This document shows, in pieces, positions 63,843-64,000 of a stretch of DNA of 64,000 nucleotides. Position numbers and translations under genes: made by a program. A model generated the notes under the pieces. It was not told where the DNA came from, made no database searches, and saw only the letters and a list, made by a program, of their open reading frames with translations. Numbering within the stretch: the first letter of the stretch is position 1; each line of letters begins with the position of its first letter. Source of the DNA: Lachnospiraceae bacterium OF09-6. GTDB taxonomy: Bacteria > Bacillota > Clostridia > Lachnospirales > Lachnospiraceae. The DNA is taken from assembly GCA_003435055.1 (NCBI GenBank), contig QUMM01000004.1, forward strand, positions 81,535-145,534, in the 5' to 3' direction.

Positions 63843-64000
63843 CTACCTGCTCGGCAGGTGGAGGGAGTAGCTTTAGCTTCAAGTAAAAAACCTCCTGTGA
63901 TAATATAAAAGTGGGTCCGCAAAACTCACAAAATATAATCAAGGAGGTATCCAAAATGGATAAGAACAGTTTAAGTCATACAACATGGGAATGCAAGTAT
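63843..64000 (+). mobile_element. IS200/IS605-type element, left end (cut by window edge)
   Basis: CTACCTGC and GCAGGTGG (63843-63861) form the subterminal hairpin typical of the left end of IS200/IS605 elements, about 95 bp before the transposase start. There are no inverted ends, as expected for this family. Confidence 0.75.
63956..64000 (+). CDS. tnpA: IS200/IS605 transposase TnpA, N-terminus (partial)
   Basis: Fifteen codons, MDKNSLSHTTWECKY, preceded by AAGGAGG. This is the conserved start of Y1 transposases, which continues HIVFAPKYRR in relatives. The rest lies outside the window. These enzymes move single-stranded DNA through a catalytic Tyr. Confidence 0.82.
   Translation, partial: MDKNSLSHTTWECKY

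Overview
The window looks like a chromosome segment of a gut Lachnospiraceae bacterium (Blautia / Mediterraneibacter / Dorea-like). The reasons are monoderm gene families, moderate GC content, strong GGAGG ribosome-binding sites, sugar ABC importers without their own ATPase gene, an RND pump with a long coiled-coil insert, and a tet(O) element with a serine recombinase. This assignment is inference from gene content; no rRNA or tRNA gene is present to anchor it.

Layout. 1-1.3 kb: end of a GH43-type glycosidase gene and a metallo-beta-lactamase-fold hydrolase. 1.4-7.9 kb: ABC-F ATPase (minus strand), then a MarR repressor with a palindromic operator and an RND efflux pump. 8-11.2 kb: a lipoprotein, an Mrp-type Fe-S carrier ATPase, a lysozyme-like wall hydrolase and a small Cys-rich protein. 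11.4-20 kb: a LacI-type arabinofuranoside locus (GH127, a large unclassified protein, binding protein, two permeases, LacI regulator). 20-29 kb: argS, a membrane Ser/Thr kinase, a GGDEF-histidine kinase-receiver hybrid and a Csp-like subtilase. 29-33.3 kb: XRE and KilA-N genes, gene remnants, an inositol-dehydrogenase-type oxidoreductase and a lone pseudopilin. 33.4-35.3 kb: an ISL3-type insertion sequence inside the loop of a REP-like hairpin. 35.3-41.1 kb: a flavin/iron-sulfur amine or amino-acid oxidase cluster with AraC and PII regulators.

41.3-52.3 kb: an integrative mobilizable element of Tn4451-like design carrying tet(O). It has a large serine recombinase, a YdbC-like ssDNA-binding protein, ParB, a MobV relaxase with a pMV158-like oriT, an AAA replication-type ATPase, three sigma-70-like proteins, a KTR protein, tet(O) with its leader attenuator, and TnpV. 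It splits an APC amino-acid permease gene: the first 28 codons lie left of it and the rest to the right. The two ends share ATC, carry matching inverted repeats 10-11 nt inside, and lie exactly 11,000 bp apart.

53.7-64 kb: an iron-dependent alcohol dehydrogenase, a decayed ABC-ATPase-like gene, and an RpiR-regulated sialic acid / N-acetylmannosamine locus (binding protein, two permeases, SGNH esterase, nagB, nanE, nanK). An IS200/IS605 transposase begins at the right edge.

Quality note: at least nine otherwise conserved genes are broken by an apparent loss of a single base, mostly where a run of 2-4 identical bases is expected. The consistency suggests uncorrected sequencing or consensus errors rather than true decay. 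Affected genes are listed as the reading frames actually present, and each entry gives the probable full extent.
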